In this document: piece after piece, positions 1 to 7,855 of the stretch
Numbering within the stretch: position 1 is the first letter of the stretch
Layout: the number at the start of each line of letters is the position of its first letter
From: Methylohalomonas sp964522485
GTDB taxonomy: Bacteria > Pseudomonadota > Gammaproteobacteria > Methylohalomonadales > Methylohalomonadaceae
Direction: 5' to 3'
DNA: 36,277 nucleotides
Assembly (NCBI GenBank): GCA_964522485.1
Contig: CAZFUS010000019.1
Location: 1 to 36,277, forward strand
Notes under the pieces: generated by a model
Told to the model about the DNA's origin: nothing
The model's input: only the letters and a program-made list of their open reading frames with translations
The model's database searches: none
Program-made: the position numbers and the translations under genes

Positions 1-973
1 TGGTCCGGGCATTAACCAGAAAGGCTTCACCGTCGATCAGGGTTTTATAGACCGATTGGATTCGATGCAGCCGTTCCGGAATACGAGCGACAGCTGCCGG
101 CGTGTCGATCACCGCTGGTAACAGTTGTTCCAGCATGGTCAGTATCAGCTCTGCCGCCTGGCTGCTATCGGTATAGTGCAATACATGCCGTGAGCAGCGT
201 TCGACAATCAGCTGCAGGGTGTCGAAGATTTGCGGGGCCGGTAGCGTGATGGCGAAATTCTGGCGGATGACCTGTTCCAGGGTTGCGGCGGCCGAACACG
301 AAACCAGCCCGGTGCCTGCCTGCGGACCCCGGTGCAGCTGGATCAGGGCCGCGATCGGGGCCGTTGTCCCACGTGGCATCTGATATTCCGGCGCCGTCGC
401 CAGGTAGGCGTAGCGCTGGTTATTCAGCAGGATGTGGTCGTGAATGAATGAACCAACGCCCGGATGACCGAACTTCGGTAATGGCAGCCGAACCCGTGGT
501 GCGATGCCGTTGGCAATGGCCTGACCGGTCTCAATATCGAGCATCAGTACGTCGTCGGCAAAGATCCGGATCCCTTTTTCCGCGCCAAGCGCGGTCAGGG
601 CCGTGACCAGTGTGCTCTTGCCCGCCCGCTGCCGGCTGGGGAAAAAGATGAGCCGGCCTTTGTATTCAACCGCAGCTCCGTGCAGGCACAGTCGGTCAGG
701 GCGGCAGTGCACCGTGGCGATGATGAGTTCCGCGACCAGGCCACAGGCCGCGTCGACTTCATCGGTATACATCTGTGGCTCATCGAGCCACGGCGCATGG
801 ATAACATAACCCTGTGGTGTCCGGGCGACGGATAAAAGCTCCTCGCCTCCCGGGCCATTCCCGGAGTCAATAATAAACGACCAGTCATTCAGTACGGCCT
901 CAAGCAGCGGCAGCAAAGTCGCGCAATTGTCGAGCCGTACCGGCTTATCAAACTCGTCGAATGACAGCCACAC
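1..973 (-). CDS. HPr-kinase-like serine kinase, possibly with C-terminal PqqD-like domain (partial)
   Basis: An open minus-strand frame runs from about 973 off the left edge, at least 324 codons. It reads CLHGAAVEYKGRLIFFPS, then a P-loop RQRAGKSTL (about residues 112-120), then FADDVLML about 20 residues later. This is the layout of the HprK/P kinase fold: a His-containing strand, Walker A, then an acidic Walker-B-like Asp pair. The first Gly of the usual GxxxxGK[ST] is Ser here. The last visible residues, SVYKTLIDGEAFLVNAR, resemble the start of a PqqD peptide-chaperone domain, but the window cuts it off. The first in-frame canonical start is GTG at 973-971, just after the TAG of the upstream small gene, with no strong ribosome site, so the start is uncertain. 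HprK relatives include HPr kinases and kinases that phosphorylate Ser in lasso peptides. The target here is unknown; the co-oriented Ser-rich small protein is a candidate. Confidence 0.72.
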   Translation of the reverse strand, partial: MWLSFDEFDKPVRLDNCATLLPLLEAVLNDWSFIIDSGNGPGGEELLSVARTPQGYVIHAPWLDEPQMYTDEVDAACGLVAELIIATVHCRPDRLCLHGAAVEYKGRLIFFPSRQRAGKSTLVTALTALGAEKGIRIFADDVLMLDIETGQAIANGIAPRVRLPLPKFGHPGVGSFIHDHILLNNQRYAYLATAPEYQMPRGTTAPIAALIQLHRGPQAGTGLVSCSAAATLEQVIRQNFAITLPAPQIFDTLQLIVERCSRHVLHYTDSSQAAELILTMLEQLLPAVIDTPAAVARIPERLHRIQSVYKTLIDGEAFLVNART

Positions 974-978
974 TGGAG

Positions 979-1212
979 CTACCAGCGTGATGGACGACTG
1001 GGCCGGGACGGCCTCGAATAGGAAGGTCTCGAGTAGGAAGGATATGAATGGCGCGAGTATCCGTGCCGACGCGAATGATGATGGCCATGCGCATGGCAGC
1101 CGGACAGCATCAGCAGGGCAGGAGCACTGTAGGCGGCAGCCAGGCCAAGTCCGAGTTTTTTCAGCGCCCGCCGGCGCGAACCGTCAGCCTGTCCATTGAT
1201 CGCTTTTGACAT
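979..1212 (-). CDS. Small Tat-like exported protein with Ser-Arg-Pro repeat tail
   Basis: A 77-residue protein. The start at 1212 is chosen because AAAGGAG lies a few bases upstream of ATG; a longer in-frame start at 1263 lacks this. The N-terminus has SRRRALKKLGLGLAAAYS followed by a hydrophobic stretch and LSGCHA, which looks like a twin-arginine export signal with a possible lipobox or cleavage site. The mature part is His/Arg/Ser-rich (HAHGHHHSRRHGYSR) and ends in short repeats, YSRPSYSRPSRPSRPSRW. The stop is six bases upstream of the proposed kinase start, so the two are very likely co-transcribed. I recognise no named family with certainty. The low-complexity tail and the kinase/PqqD partner suggest a modified exported peptide; this is inference. 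Confidence 0.7.
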   Translation of the reverse strand: MSKAINGQADGSRRRALKKLGLGLAAAYSAPALLMLSGCHAHGHHHSRRHGYSRHSYPSYSRPSYSRPSRPSRPSRW

Positions 1213-1618
1213 GGTGAATCTCCTTTCATGCTCGTAGTAGTACGTCTCCAGAGAAGTGAACACCGCCTGTCAACAGAATATAGATTATCCACCTGGCCTG
1301 GTTCCCTTCTCGGATCGGTACTATCGTTGCAATGTGAACTGCATCAACATTTTAGCTGGATACAGGTTGCGGGAGGTTGGGATAGTTCCCGCGGGGCGTT
1401 CGCCCCAATCCCGTTCAAAGCCTATAATATGCAGGTTAATTTATCGTCCATTAGTGCAGAAATTATGAACAGGAGGTATTTTTCGTAATTCTGTTTTACA
1501 GCAGGCCCGGGCGGCATTAGCCCTGGTCGTTCAGTATCCCGGCCGTACCGTTGGTAATCACGGGTTACAATGCGATTTAGTTTGAGCCACTATTGAATTC
1601 GAAAAGCTTAAGAGACTG
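1213..1618. other. Divergent intergenic region upstream of mnmG
   Basis: About 400 bases separate the minus-strand small gene from mnmG. It holds one DnaA-box-like TTATCCACC (1285-1293), a GGGGCG/CGCCCC inverted repeat at 1393-1406, and a perfect TATAAT at 1423-1428 with no convincing -35. A short plus-strand open frame (1256-1488) lacks homology signals or a ribosome site, and I do not call it. An AGGAGG at 1471-1476 is not followed by a usable start codon. The mnmG promoter is probably here but cannot be placed firmly. Confidence 0.4.
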
Positions 1619-3514
1619 ATGACAGAACCCGGACAACAATTTGATGTGATCATCGTCGGTGGCGGTCATGCGGGCACTGAAGCCGCCCTGGCTGCGGCCA
1701 GAATGGGTGTGCGCACGCTGTTGCTTACACACAGCATCGATACGCTTGGCCAGATGTCCTGCAACCCGGCTATTGGCGGTGTTGGCAAGGGTCACCTGGT
1801 CAAAGAGATCGATGCGCTTGGCGGCTTCATGGCTCGCGGTGCCGATTCGGGCGGCATCCATTTCCGCCGCCTCAATGCCAGTAAAGGTCCGGCCGTCCGG
1901 GCCACTCGTGCCCAGATTGATCGATCGCTGTATAAAATTGTCACCCGTGAAGTGCTGGAGACGCAGCCGAACCTGTCCATATTCCAGCAGGCGGTTGATG
2001 ATTTGATCGTCGAAGGTGAGTGCGTTACCGGTGTGGTTACGCAGATGGGGCTCAGATTCCATGCGCCTGCAGTTGTTTTAACTGTTGGCACCTTTCTCGG
2101 CGGGCGTATTCACATGGGTGAGACGAATTACCAGGGCGGGCGCGCCGGCGATCCACCAAGCAATGCGCTGGCAACCAGACTCCGCGAGCTGCCGTTCCGG
2201 GTCGGCCGGCTGAAAACCGGCACGCCGCCGCGTATTGACGGTCGTACGATTGATTACGATGCGCTGGAAGTGCAGCCGGGCGATGATCCGCGGCCGGTGT
2301 TTTCGTTTACCGGTAACATTACTGATCACCCCGAACAGACCGTCTGCCATATCACCTACACCAACGAGTGCACTCACGCCATCATCCGCGCTAATCTGCA
2401 TCGCTCACCCATGTTCAGCGGCGAGATTGAGGGCATCGGGCCGCGCTACTGTCCATCGGTAGAAGACAAGGTTGTACGTTTTGCCGACAAGACAGCGCAT
2501 CAGATTTTCATTGAACCGGAAGGATTGCGTGCGACCGAAGTCTATCCGAACGGTATTTCGACCAGTCTGCCGTACGACGTACAGAACGAACTCGTGCGCA
2601 GTATCGCCGGGTTCGAAAACGCGCACATCACCCGGCCGGGTTACGCTATCGAATATGATTACTTCGATCCCCGCGATCTGTATCCATGGCTGGAAACACG
2701 CTTTATTCACGGTTTGTTCTTCGCCGGCCAGATCAACGGTACGACCGGTTATGAAGAAGCTGCTGCCCAGGGCTTGATTGCGGGACTCAATGCTGCGCGC
2801 CGCGTGCAGGAACACGAACCCTGGAGTCCGGGCCGCGACCAGGCCTATATCGGCGTGCTGATCGATGATCTGATCACACGCGGGACGACGGAACCCTACC
2901 GCATGTTTACAAGCCGGGCTGAATATCGCCTGCAGCTGCGCGAGGACAACGCCGATCTGCGGTTGACAGCGCGAGGCCGCGAACTCGGCCTGATCGGCGA
3001 TGAACAATGGCGACTGTTCGACGTCAAGCGTACGAGTCTTGATACAGCGATGCGGCGACTGGAGACTACGTGGTTGAGCCCGGCCAGACTGCCGGCGGAC
3101 GTCGCCGAAACGGTGCTTGGCCAGACTCTGAAAAAGGACATCTCCCTGTGGCAGTTGCTGAGCCGGCCGGAAGTGGATATCGACACCCTGCGACGCCTCC
3201 CGGTTGACCTGCCCGAATGGCCGGCGGCGGTAGCCGAGCAGCTCGAAATCCAGGCCCGATACCGTGGTTATATCGATCGCCAGAGCGCCGAGATTGAGCG
3301 CAATCGCCGCAACGAGGATACGCTGTTGCCGGCCGATCTCGACTACGATCAGGTACGCGGGCTGTCGGCAGAAGCACGGCAGAAGCTCAACGATCACCGG
3401 CCGCTGAATCTGGGGCAGGCCGCCCGCATCCCCGGGATGACACCGGCGGCTGTTTCCCTGCTGCGGATCCATCTCAAGAAACGCTCAGCCGATCAACTGG
3501 CCCACAGCGCCTGA
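1619..3514 (+). CDS. mnmG: tRNA U34 carboxymethylaminomethyl modification enzyme MnmG (GidA)
   Basis: MnmG works with the GTPase MnmE to install the cmnm5 group on the wobble uridine of several tRNAs, using FAD and a folate donor in the cytoplasm. The 631-residue product matches the usual length (about 630). It begins with the FAD dinucleotide fold FDVIIVGGGHAGTEAA (GGGHAG at residues 14-19). It also has the family motif MSCNPAIGGVGKGHL near residue 45, GRLKTGTPPRI near residue 198, and GLFFAGQINGTTGYEEAAAQG, the second FAD-contact segment. The C-terminal helical domain that contacts MnmE and tRNA ends with ARIPGMTPAAVSLLRIHLKK. rsmG begins eight bases after the stop, so the two are likely one transcript, as in many proteobacteria. 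Confidence 0.98.
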   Translation: MTEPGQQFDVIIVGGGHAGTEAALAAARMGVRTLLLTHSIDTLGQMSCNPAIGGVGKGHLVKEIDALGGFMARGADSGGIHFRRLNASKGPAVRATRAQIDRSLYKIVTREVLETQPNLSIFQQAVDDLIVEGECVTGVVTQMGLRFHAPAVVLTVGTFLGGRIHMGETNYQGGRAGDPPSNALATRLRELPFRVGRLKTGTPPRIDGRTIDYDALEVQPGDDPRPVFSFTGNITDHPEQTVCHITYTNECTHAIIRANLHRSPMFSGEIEGIGPRYCPSVEDKVVRFADKTAHQIFIEPEGLRATEVYPNGISTSLPYDVQNELVRSIAGFENAHITRPGYAIEYDYFDPRDLYPWLETRFIHGLFFAGQINGTTGYEEAAAQGLIAGLNAARRVQEHEPWSPGRDQAYIGVLIDDLITRGTTEPYRMFTSRAEYRLQLREDNADLRLTARGRELGLIGDEQWRLFDVKRTSLDTAMRRLETTWLSPARLPADVAETVLGQTLKKDISLWQLLSRPEVDIDTLRRLPVDLPEWPAAVAEQLEIQARYRGYIDRQSAEIERNRRNEDTLLPADLDYDQVRGLSAEARQKLNDHRPLNLGQAARIPGMTPAAVSLLRIHLKKRSADQLAHSA

Positions 3515-3522
3515 TCCCCGGC

Positions 3523-4167
3523 ATGTCCGGGCTGGATCATGCCGCGCTTGAAACATCTCTCAGGCAGGGGCTGGCACAGCAGGGGCTGGACGCCGGGCGT
3601 CTGCCGCTGCCGGCCTTTCTGGAGTATCTGAGCCTTCTGGCACACTGGAACCGTGCCTACAATCTGACCGCAGTGCGCGAGCCCCGGGCTATGGTCAATT
3701 ACCATCTGCTCGATTCGCTGGCCGTTTTGCCGTATTTGCACGGCCAGCGCTGTCTCGATATAGGCAGCGGTGCGGGACTGCCCGGCCTGGTATTGGCACT
3801 GGCGCGGCCGGATCAACACTGGACCCTGCTTGACAGCAATACCAAGAAGACCCGTTTTCTGCAGCAGGTCCGCCTCGAACTCGGTATCCCGAATATCGAT
3901 ATCGTCCGTACCCGTATCGAGGCTTATGCATCGGAGCAGCCGTTCTCGAGCGTGACCGCGCGGGCTGTGGCCGGACTGGAGCAGCTCTGGTCCTGGGCAC
4001 AGCCGCTGCTTGCGGCGGACGGGCGGTTGCTGGCGCTGAAAGGTGCCGGGGACGACGCTGAAATCAGCGCTCTCGAGTCACAGCCGGTGAGTTGTTACGT
4101 GCACGTATTACACGTACCCGGGGTTGACGTGCAACGCAGTCTGATCACGGTACAGCGTGTCGGTTGA
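3523..4167 (+). CDS. rsmG: 16S rRNA (guanine527-N7)-methyltransferase RsmG (GidB)
   Basis: RsmG uses S-adenosylmethionine to methylate N7 of G527 in the 530 loop of 16S rRNA. The 214-residue product is close to the E. coli length (207). It has the family segment LAHWNRAYNLTAVREP (from about residue 45), YHLLDSLAVLPYL, and the SAM-binding motif CLDIGSGAGLPGL (about residues 77-89), then LLDSNTKKTRFLQQV, where the acidic residue would contact the SAM ribose. ARAVAGLEQLWSW is the expected downstream substrate-binding segment. It starts eight bases after mnmG with no obvious ribosome site, consistent with translational coupling. parA follows after 70 bases. Confidence 0.97.
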   Translation: MSGLDHAALETSLRQGLAQQGLDAGRLPLPAFLEYLSLLAHWNRAYNLTAVREPRAMVNYHLLDSLAVLPYLHGQRCLDIGSGAGLPGLVLALARPDQHWTLLDSNTKKTRFLQQVRLELGIPNIDIVRTRIEAYASEQPFSSVTARAVAGLEQLWSWAQPLLAADGRLLALKGAGDDAEISALESQPVSCYVHVLHVPGVDVQRSLITVQRVG

Positions 4168-4237
4168 GTGTTTGTTCCCCCCGCTGGAAGCGTCATGCAT
4201 AATAAGTGGTGCCCTCCAGCTACGCATGCAGTGACAT

Positions 4238-5011
4238 ATGGCCAAGATCATCGCGGTGACCAACCAGAAAGGCGGGGTCGGCAAGACCACTACCAGTGTC
4301 AATCTGGCGGCCTCGCTGGCCGCGACCAAGCGCCGTGTGCTGCTGATCGATCTGGATCCGCAGGGCAACGCCACCATGGGCAGTGGCGTAGACAAGCACA
4401 GCCTGCAGTACAGCAGTTACGATGTATTGATGGACGACACACCGCTCAAACAAGCCGTGATACAGTCGCCTCAGGGCGTATTTGATCTGCTGCCCGCAAA
4501 TTCTGATCTGACCGGTGCCGAGGTTGCCCTGCTGGAGGAAATGGCACGCGAAATCCGGCTGCGCAAGGCGCTGGAACCGTGCAGCCAGGATTACCATTAC
4601 ATATTCATCGACTGTCCGCCGGCGCTCAACATGCTCACGGTGAACGCGCTGGTAGCGGCTCATACTGTAATGATACCGATGCAGTGTGAATACTATGCGC
4701 TCGAAGGGCTGACGGCGCTGATGGAAACCATCGAAAAGATCCGCAAATATTTGAACCCGGTCCTGCAGATCGAAGGGCTGCTACGCACCATGTATGACCC
4801 GCGTAATAACCTGGCCAGTCAGGTCTCGGCGCAGTTACTGGAGCACTTCGGCGACAAGGTCTATCACACGATTATTCCGCGCAATGTGCGCCTGGCCGAG
4901 GCGCCGAGTCATGGTCTGCCGGCACTGATTTATGATCGCACCTCGCGTGGCGCCCTGGCCTATCTGGCGCTGGCCGGTGAGATGCTGCGGCGGGAACGCA
5001 GCGCTGCATGA
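4238..5011 (+). CDS. parA: Chromosome-partitioning ATPase ParA (Soj)
   Basis: ParA is a nucleoid-bound Walker ATPase that moves ParB-parS complexes and helps segregate replication origins. The 257-residue protein has the deviant Walker A KGGVGKTTTSVNLA starting at residue 11, LLIDLDPQGNATMG (A' box) and FIDCPPALNMLTVNALVAA (Walker B). The C-terminal EAPSHGLPALIYD is typical of chromosomal ParA/Soj. The length is that of chromosomal rather than plasmid-type ParA, which usually carries an extra N-terminal HTH. ParB follows after 129 bases, and the mnmG-rsmG-parA-parB order is the classic origin-proximal arrangement. Confidence 0.97.
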   Translation: MAKIIAVTNQKGGVGKTTTSVNLAASLAATKRRVLLIDLDPQGNATMGSGVDKHSLQYSSYDVLMDDTPLKQAVIQSPQGVFDLLPANSDLTGAEVALLEEMAREIRLRKALEPCSQDYHYIFIDCPPALNMLTVNALVAAHTVMIPMQCEYYALEGLTALMETIEKIRKYLNPVLQIEGLLRTMYDPRNNLASQVSAQLLEHFGDKVYHTIIPRNVRLAEAPSHGLPALIYDRTSRGALAYLALAGEMLRRERSAA

Positions 5012-5110
5012 CTGAAATAGTGAAAAGTGAAGGGTGAATTACTGAAAGGGAACCGAAAAGTTGCGGATATTTCGAAGTTTTTCACCTTTTACCTTTAACG
5101 GTGCATAAAG
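5012..5110. repeat. Heptamer-like GTGAA repeats between parA and parB
   Basis: Right after the parA stop, GTGAAAAGTGAAGGGTGAA shows a roughly seven-base period. About 45 bases later TTTTTCACCTTTTACC carries the reverse-complement pattern, so the transcript could fold into an imperfect hairpin. Related stretches occur at the ends of atpA, glmU and tyrS in this window. The role is unknown; it may be a small dispersed intergenic repeat. Confidence 0.5.
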
Positions 5111-5140
5111 CGCCAGGAAACATATATAAGATGAATTTCA

Positions 5141-6016
5141 ATGGCTGCTAAAAAACGAGGACTCGGCAGAGGTCTGGATGCCCTCATCACCGGACGCAAT
5201 CCCGATGAATTGCGCAGCGAACAGCAGCAAAGCGGCGATGCCCTGCGCAGTCTGCCTGTGGATCTGATCCAGCGGGGCCGCTACCAGCCACGGCGCGAAA
5301 TCAACGCTGAGCGTCTGCAGGAACTGGCTGATTCGATCAAGGCCCAGGGCCTGGTACAGCCCATCGTGGTCCGGCCGATTGAGGACGGCCGCTACGAGCT
5401 GATCGCCGGTGAACGTCGCTGGCGGGCGGCGCAGAGCGCCGGGCTGCACGAAATACCCGCCGTGGTGCGTGATGTGCCGGACCAGGTTGCCATGTGCCTC
5501 GGACTTATCGAAAATATTCAGCGTGAAAACCTGAATCCGATCGAAGAAGCGCGGGCACTGGACCGTCTGCTCAACGAATTTGAAATGACCCATGAAGGGG
5601 TGGCCGAAGCCGTCGGCCGGTCCAGGGCGGCGGTATCCAATCTGCTGCGGTTGCTGGAATTGCGCCCCGAAGTGCGTGAAATGGTGGAAAACGGCGATCT
5701 GGAGATGGGCCACGCGCGGGCGCTGCTCGGCATGAATAAGGAGCAACAGCTCGAGGCCGCCCGCCAGGTCGTCAGGCGCGGGCTGTCCGTCCGCGCGACC
5801 GAACAACTGGTACGGCAGAACCAGACCGGTTCCCGGTCCGCGCGGAAATCGGCGGCCCGGCGGGCCGATCCCAATGTCGCCGGTCTGGAGCGCGACCTGT
5901 CCGAACGCCTCGGTGCGGCAGTCGCGGTCAAACACGAAAAAAGCGGCAAGGGCGTTTTGACCATCCGCTACAGTTCCCTCGATGAGCTTGAGGGCATCAT
6001 GGCCCGGATCAAGTAA
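5141..6016 (+). CDS. parB: Chromosome-partitioning protein ParB (Spo0J)
   Basis: ParB binds parS sites near the origin, spreads as a CTP-dependent clamp, and is the partner of ParA. The 291-residue protein starts KKRGLGRGLDALI, typical of chromosomal ParB, where the N-terminus stimulates ParA. It continues with the ParB/Srx CTPase fold: YQPRREI, ELADSIKAQGLVQPIVVRP and GERRWRAAQSAGL (about residues 90-102). ENIQRENLNPIEEARAL comes next, followed by the HTH VAEAVGRSRAAVSNLLRLLEL (about residues 151-171). The C-terminal dimerisation segment ends LTIRYSSLDELEGIMARI. No consensus parS was seen in the window. Confidence 0.97.
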   Translation: MAAKKRGLGRGLDALITGRNPDELRSEQQQSGDALRSLPVDLIQRGRYQPRREINAERLQELADSIKAQGLVQPIVVRPIEDGRYELIAGERRWRAAQSAGLHEIPAVVRDVPDQVAMCLGLIENIQRENLNPIEEARALDRLLNEFEMTHEGVAEAVGRSRAAVSNLLRLLELRPEVREMVENGDLEMGHARALLGMNKEQQLEAARQVVRRGLSVRATEQLVRQNQTGSRSARKSAARRADPNVAGLERDLSERLGAAVAVKHEKSGKGVLTIRYSSLDELEGIMARIK

Positions 6017-6059
6017 ATTCCGTCAACTCCCTGTTTTCATAGGGCTTGTCTCTTGGCGA

Positions 6060-6088
6060 TTGATTCATCAAACCGGGGTAATTATACT
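6060..6088 (+). promoter_or_regulatory. Probable sigma-70 promoter of the atp operon
   Basis: TTGATT (6060-6065) and TATACT (6083-6088) are separated by exactly 17 bases. They lie about 35 bases upstream of atpI and downstream of the parB stop, as expected for the main promoter of the ATP synthase operon. This is assigned by pattern only. Confidence 0.6.
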
Positions 6089-6124
6089 CAGCGCCTTTGA
6101 CTGACCCGGGACTCGGCAGCAAGT

Positions 6125-6577
6125 ATGACATCGACTGCCGGTGAGAAGCGCAAGCAGAAGCAGTCGGCTTCGGCCGGGACAGCGGTGCTTAAACAACAGA
6201 ACGATTACTCCAATAACCGGGCCGCCGCCTACAGGATGTTGGCTGTTGAAGCCGGGCTCATTGCAATATTTGCTCTTCTGTTGTTTGTAATAATCGATGC
6301 AACGACAGCACGCTCATCGTTCATGGGTGGTCTGACGTTTCTCTTGCCTAATGCGCTGTTTACAGGCTATGTATTCAGACAATCCGCCGCGGACTCGGCG
6401 CAGAAGGCAGTGCGCTGGCTATACGTGGGTGAAGGGATCAAGCTCTTGTCCACAGTAATTATGTTTGCAGCCTGTTTCATGTGGATAAGGCCCCTGCACG
6501 CCGGGTTTTTTTTTGTAACTTACGGGTTGCTGCTGGTAATTAACATGGCGGGCAATGCTTATTTGACCAGGTCCTGA
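6125..6577 (+). CDS. atpI: ATP synthase subunit I (AtpI)
   Basis: AtpI is a small membrane protein encoded first in many atp operons, where it helps assemble the c-ring; it is not part of the finished enzyme. The 150-residue product has a charged, lysine-rich N-terminus (about 35 residues). Four hydrophobic segments follow, around AVEAGLIAIFALLLFVII, FLLPNALFTGYVF, LSTVIMFAACFMWI and FFFVTYGLLLVINMA, matching the family topology. The sequence is poorly conserved, so the call rests on length, topology and its position directly before atpB. The start at 6125 is the only one that keeps the hydrophilic N-terminus; an internal Met at about residue 38 is possible. Confidence 0.88.
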   Translation: MTSTAGEKRKQKQSASAGTAVLKQQNDYSNNRAAAYRMLAVEAGLIAIFALLLFVIIDATTARSSFMGGLTFLLPNALFTGYVFRQSAADSAQKAVRWLYVGEGIKLLSTVIMFAACFMWIRPLHAGFFFVTYGLLLVINMAGNAYLTRS

Positions 6578-6604
6578 CAAGTACGGCTGATTGGGAAAAG
6601 CTGC

Positions 6605-7507
6605 ATGGCATCAAATGGTATAACTTCAACAGAATACATCCAGCACCATATTCAGAATCTGGTCTATGGCAAGCTGCCGGCCGGTTTTGAACGTCAGGAC
6701 GGCACCGTAGTGCAGGATGCAACCTGGACCTTCGCGCATAGCTCCGCCGAGGCCAAGGCGATGGGATTCATGTCCGTCAATGTGGATACGCTGGGCTGGT
6801 CGATTTTACTGGGCATCGTTTTTGTCAGCCTTTTCTACTGGGGCGCCAAACGGGCGCATACCGGAGTTCCGCGCGGCACGCTCAGCCTCATCGAGATGCT
6901 GGTCGATTTTGTCGACAATTCTGTAAAGGAAGCCTTCCACACCCACAGTAAACTGATCGCGCCGCTGGCCCTGACCATATTCTGCTGGGTCTTTCTGATG
7001 AATCTGATGGACCTGGTCCCGGTCGACTGGCTGCCGACGCTGGCGCAGCAATTCGGTCAACACGTGCTGGGCATGGATCCGCATCATGTCTACTTCAAGG
7101 TGGTGCCGACCACTGATCCGAATATCACTTTTGCACTGTCGCTGTCAGTATTCTTTCTGATTATCTTTTACAGCATCAAGATGAAAGGGATCGGTGGATT
7201 CATAGCCGAGCTGACCCTGCAGCCGTTTTCATCCAGTAATAAATTCCTGCAGGCTTTACTGATCCCGTTCAATTTCATCCTTGAGGGAGTCAGCCTGATC
7301 TCCAAGCCGGTATCACTGGCATTACGACTGTTTGGCAACCTTTATGCTGGAGAGTTGATTTTTATCCTAATCGCCATGCTGGGGCTGTGGCAGTTGCCCG
7401 CCCATTTCGTATGGGCGGTATTTCATATTCTGATTATTATTTTGCAGGCGTTTATCTTCATGATGCTGACGATAGTCTATCTCGCGATGGCAGTAGAGCA
7501 TCATTAA
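6605..7507 (+). CDS. atpB: ATP synthase Fo subunit a (AtpB)
   Basis: Subunit a forms the two half-channels that feed protons to the c-ring. The 300-residue protein is somewhat longer than E. coli subunit a (271), with extra residues in the N-terminus and the loop before the third membrane segment (roughly residues 135-170). The diagnostic membrane helix reads PVSLALRLFGNLYAGELI and carries the essential Arg of the proton path. The C-terminal helix FHILIIILQAFIFMMLTIVYLA is also typical. It follows atpI by 27 bases and precedes atpE by 41 bases. Confidence 0.97.
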   Translation: MASNGITSTEYIQHHIQNLVYGKLPAGFERQDGTVVQDATWTFAHSSAEAKAMGFMSVNVDTLGWSILLGIVFVSLFYWGAKRAHTGVPRGTLSLIEMLVDFVDNSVKEAFHTHSKLIAPLALTIFCWVFLMNLMDLVPVDWLPTLAQQFGQHVLGMDPHHVYFKVVPTTDPNITFALSLSVFFLIIFYSIKMKGIGGFIAELTLQPFSSSNKFLQALLIPFNFILEGVSLISKPVSLALRLFGNLYAGELIFILIAMLGLWQLPAHFVWAVFHILIIILQAFIFMMLTIVYLAMAVEHH

Positions 7508-7548
7508 ACAGGGTTTTTAAGTTAACGTTATCCAAGTCGGAGGACACA

Positions 7549-7815
7549 ATGGAAAGCATCTTGGCATTCACTGCACTGGGCGTTCTGCTCATTCTCGGAA
7601 TGGGCGCGTTTGGGACCGCCATCGGTTTCGGCGTGCTCGGCGGCAAGTTTCTCGAAGGTGCCGCACGTCAGCCTGAACTCTCCGGTATGTTACAGGGCAA
7701 GATGTTCCTGGTGGCCGGTCTGATTGACGCCGTCACGATGATCGGTATTGGTATAGGCATGTGGTTCACCTTTGCCAATCCCTACATCGAGGTTCTGAAG
7801 ACTGCTGCCGGTTAA
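7549..7815 (+). CDS. atpE: ATP synthase Fo subunit c (AtpE)
   Basis: Subunit c is the proton-carrying hairpin of the rotor ring. The 88-residue protein is set by ATG at 7549, preceded by the strong ribosome site CGGAGGACACA; this high-expression signal suits the high copy number of c. The first helix carries GTAIGFGVLGGKFLEGAARQPEL, which includes the polar loop ARQPEL. The second helix has GLIDAVTMIGIGIGMW, with Asp60 as the ion-carrying acid. Asp, and the absence of the Gln/Glu/Ser set of sodium-type rings, points to proton coupling. Confidence 0.97.
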   Translation: MESILAFTALGVLLILGMGAFGTAIGFGVLGGKFLEGAARQPELSGMLQGKMFLVAGLIDAVTMIGIGIGMWFTFANPYIEVLKTAAG

Positions 7816-7855
7816 TGATTTTTAGACTGGTAATCATCAACCGAGGGGAATTGCC

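Noticed and set aside
1285..1293. DnaA-box-like TTATCCACC near mnmG, possible oriC
   Set aside because: mnmG adjoins oriC in E. coli, but only one box was seen, with no box cluster, AT-rich unwinding region or dnaA/dnaN nearby.
1228..1488. 86-codon plus-strand frame before mnmG
   Set aside because: No ribosome site, no recognisable motif, and it overlaps the likely promoter region.
2405..3472. 355-codon open frame antisense to mnmG
   Set aside because: It is fully inside the conserved mnmG gene, has no ribosome site and shows no protein-family pattern; a high-GC shadow frame.
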